Assembly (NCBI GenBank): GCA_031288985.1
Contig: JAITQH010000125.1
Location: 1-14,012 of the forward strand
Direction: 5' to 3'
Length of the DNA stretch: 14,012 nucleotides
From: Candidatus Methanoplasma sp.
Lineage (GTDB): Archaea > Thermoplasmatota > Thermoplasmata > Methanomassiliicoccales > Methanomethylophilaceae
In this document: positions 13,576-14,012 of the stretch, piece by piece
How the letters are laid out: each line of letters begins with the position of its first letter
Numbering within the stretch: position 1 is the first letter of the stretch
The notes under the pieces: model-generated
Told to the model about the DNA's origin: nothing
Seen by the model: the letters and a program-made list of their open reading frames with translations, nothing else
Databases searched by the model: none
Made by a program: the position numbers and the translations under genes

Positions 13576-14012
13576 GGCCTCTTCCTGTCGTCCATTATCG
13601 CTATCAGGTCGCTCAGTATCGCGGACGCGGTCTCCTTCCTGCCGGCTCCGCGGCCGGATATGGATATGGGGCCGGCGAGGTCGGAGACGATCTGTGCGGC
13701 GTTGAGAGTGCCGGATATGCTCAGGGGATGCCCTTTCGGTATCAGGCGGGGGGAGACCTCCAGTTTTGTGGGGGACACTTCTCCGATGAGCCTTATGACC
13801 ATGTTGTTGGCCGCCGCCAGGGCTATGGCCTCGCTCGTTATCGACGCTATCCCGGTTATCTCCGCGTCCGAGAACGCGACGTCCCTTCCGAACACGGAGT
13901 TGGCAAGAATGACGGCCTTGCATGCGCTGTCGTATCCTTCGATGTCGTTCGTGGGGTCGGTCTCGGCGTAGCCCATCTGCTGCGCTTCCTTGAGAGCCTG
14001 TTCGAACGTCTG
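13572..14012 (-). CDS. hom: Homoserine dehydrogenase, C-terminal part (5' end outside window)
   Basis: This is the last 146 codons of homoserine dehydrogenase, which reduces aspartate semialdehyde to homoserine for threonine and methionine synthesis. The frame is open to the window edge and begins QTFEQALKEAQQMGYAETDP, then DIEGYDSACKAVILAN. This is the family's catalytic segment; the Asp of GYDSACK and the Lys four residues later correspond to the catalytic Asp and Lys of known enzymes. The C-terminus (about GAGRKETASAILSDLIAI) ends without an ACT domain, so this enzyme is the short, probably non-allosteric form. The NAD(P)-binding Rossmann part lies outside the window. The ATG at 13974-13976 is internal, not a start. 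The stop overlaps the cimA start, so the two are translated together. Stop TGA. Confidence 0.93.
   Translation of the reverse strand, partial: QTFEQALKEAQQMGYAETDPTNDIEGYDSACKAVILANSVFGRDVAFSDAEITGIASITSEAIALAAANNMVIRLIGEVSPTKLEVSPRLIPKGHPLSISGTLNAAQIVSDLAGPISISGRGAGRKETASAILSDLIAIMDDRKRP

Noticed and set aside
12001..13923. A 640-aa form of citramalate synthase
   Set aside because: The first 116 residues are Arg/Pro/His-rich out-of-frame translation of homoserine dehydrogenase; the ATG at 13573-13575 begins the conserved domain.
12295..13971. A 558-aa + strand frame
   Set aside because: It is antisense to cimA and homoserine dehydrogenase, shows no recognised motif, and arises from GC-rich codon bias.
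1..14012. CRISPR arrays, insertion sequences, defence or prophage modules
   Set aside because: No regularly spaced repeats, transposase motifs, long terminal repeats or phage genes were seen; the SNF2 protein lacks the methylase or nuclease neighbours of known defence systems.

Overview
The window looks like chromosomal housekeeping DNA from a GC-rich archaeon. The strongest evidence is an archaeal S3Ae/eS1 ribosomal protein gene, a tRNA-Met with an intron at the canonical archaeal 37/38 position and no encoded CCA, TATA-like promoters placed for leaderless or short-leader transcripts, an ArsA/Get3-type ATPase, an archaeal-style AMMECR1 protein, and a flavodoxin. The GC content, the absence of TAG among the 12 visible stop codons, and the overall gene set suggest a methanogen of the Methanomassiliicoccales (Thermoplasmatota). 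That placement is an inference and was not tested by database search.

Layout, left to right. (1) A 3' fragment of a flavodoxin gene on the + strand converges on the rest of the window, which is all minus strand; a perfect 11-bp inverted repeat sits between the two stop codons. (2) A tight five-gene minus-strand operon runs from about 4925 down to 332: ArsA/Get3-like ATPase with a C-terminal HSP20-like domain, an unrecognised 153-aa helical protein, AMMECR1, dihydroorotase (pyrC), and a long YkgJ-type cysteine-cluster protein. Junctions are 8-nt overlap, 1-nt gap, 1-nt gap, 14-nt overlap. (3) A single very large SNF2 helicase gene (about 1352 aa) of the bacterial type with long N-terminal regions. 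(4) The intron-containing elongator tRNA-Met. (5) Ribosomal protein S3Ae with an unusually long Glu-rich tail and an AT-rich upstream region holding two TATA-like elements. (6) A minus-strand amino-acid operon: homoserine dehydrogenase (5' part outside the window), citramalate synthase (cimA), a 90-aa ACT-domain protein, and a UPF0210/DUF711 protein, joined by two ATGA overlaps and a 4-nt gap.

How the genes work together. The right-hand operon joins homoserine formation (toward threonine and methionine) to the citramalate route to 2-oxobutyrate and isoleucine, with an ACT-domain protein as plausible amino-acid sensor for the neighbouring UPF0210 protein. The left-hand operon mixes pyrimidine synthesis with proteins of unclear role, so co-transcription there does not by itself indicate one pathway. 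I found no CRISPR array, transposon, prophage, toxin-antitoxin module or defence island. The items most worth a second look are the 153-aa partner of the ArsA-like ATPase, the long C-terminal region of the cysteine-cluster protein, the bacterial-type SNF2 protein, and the imperfect bulge-helix-bulge of the tRNA intron.
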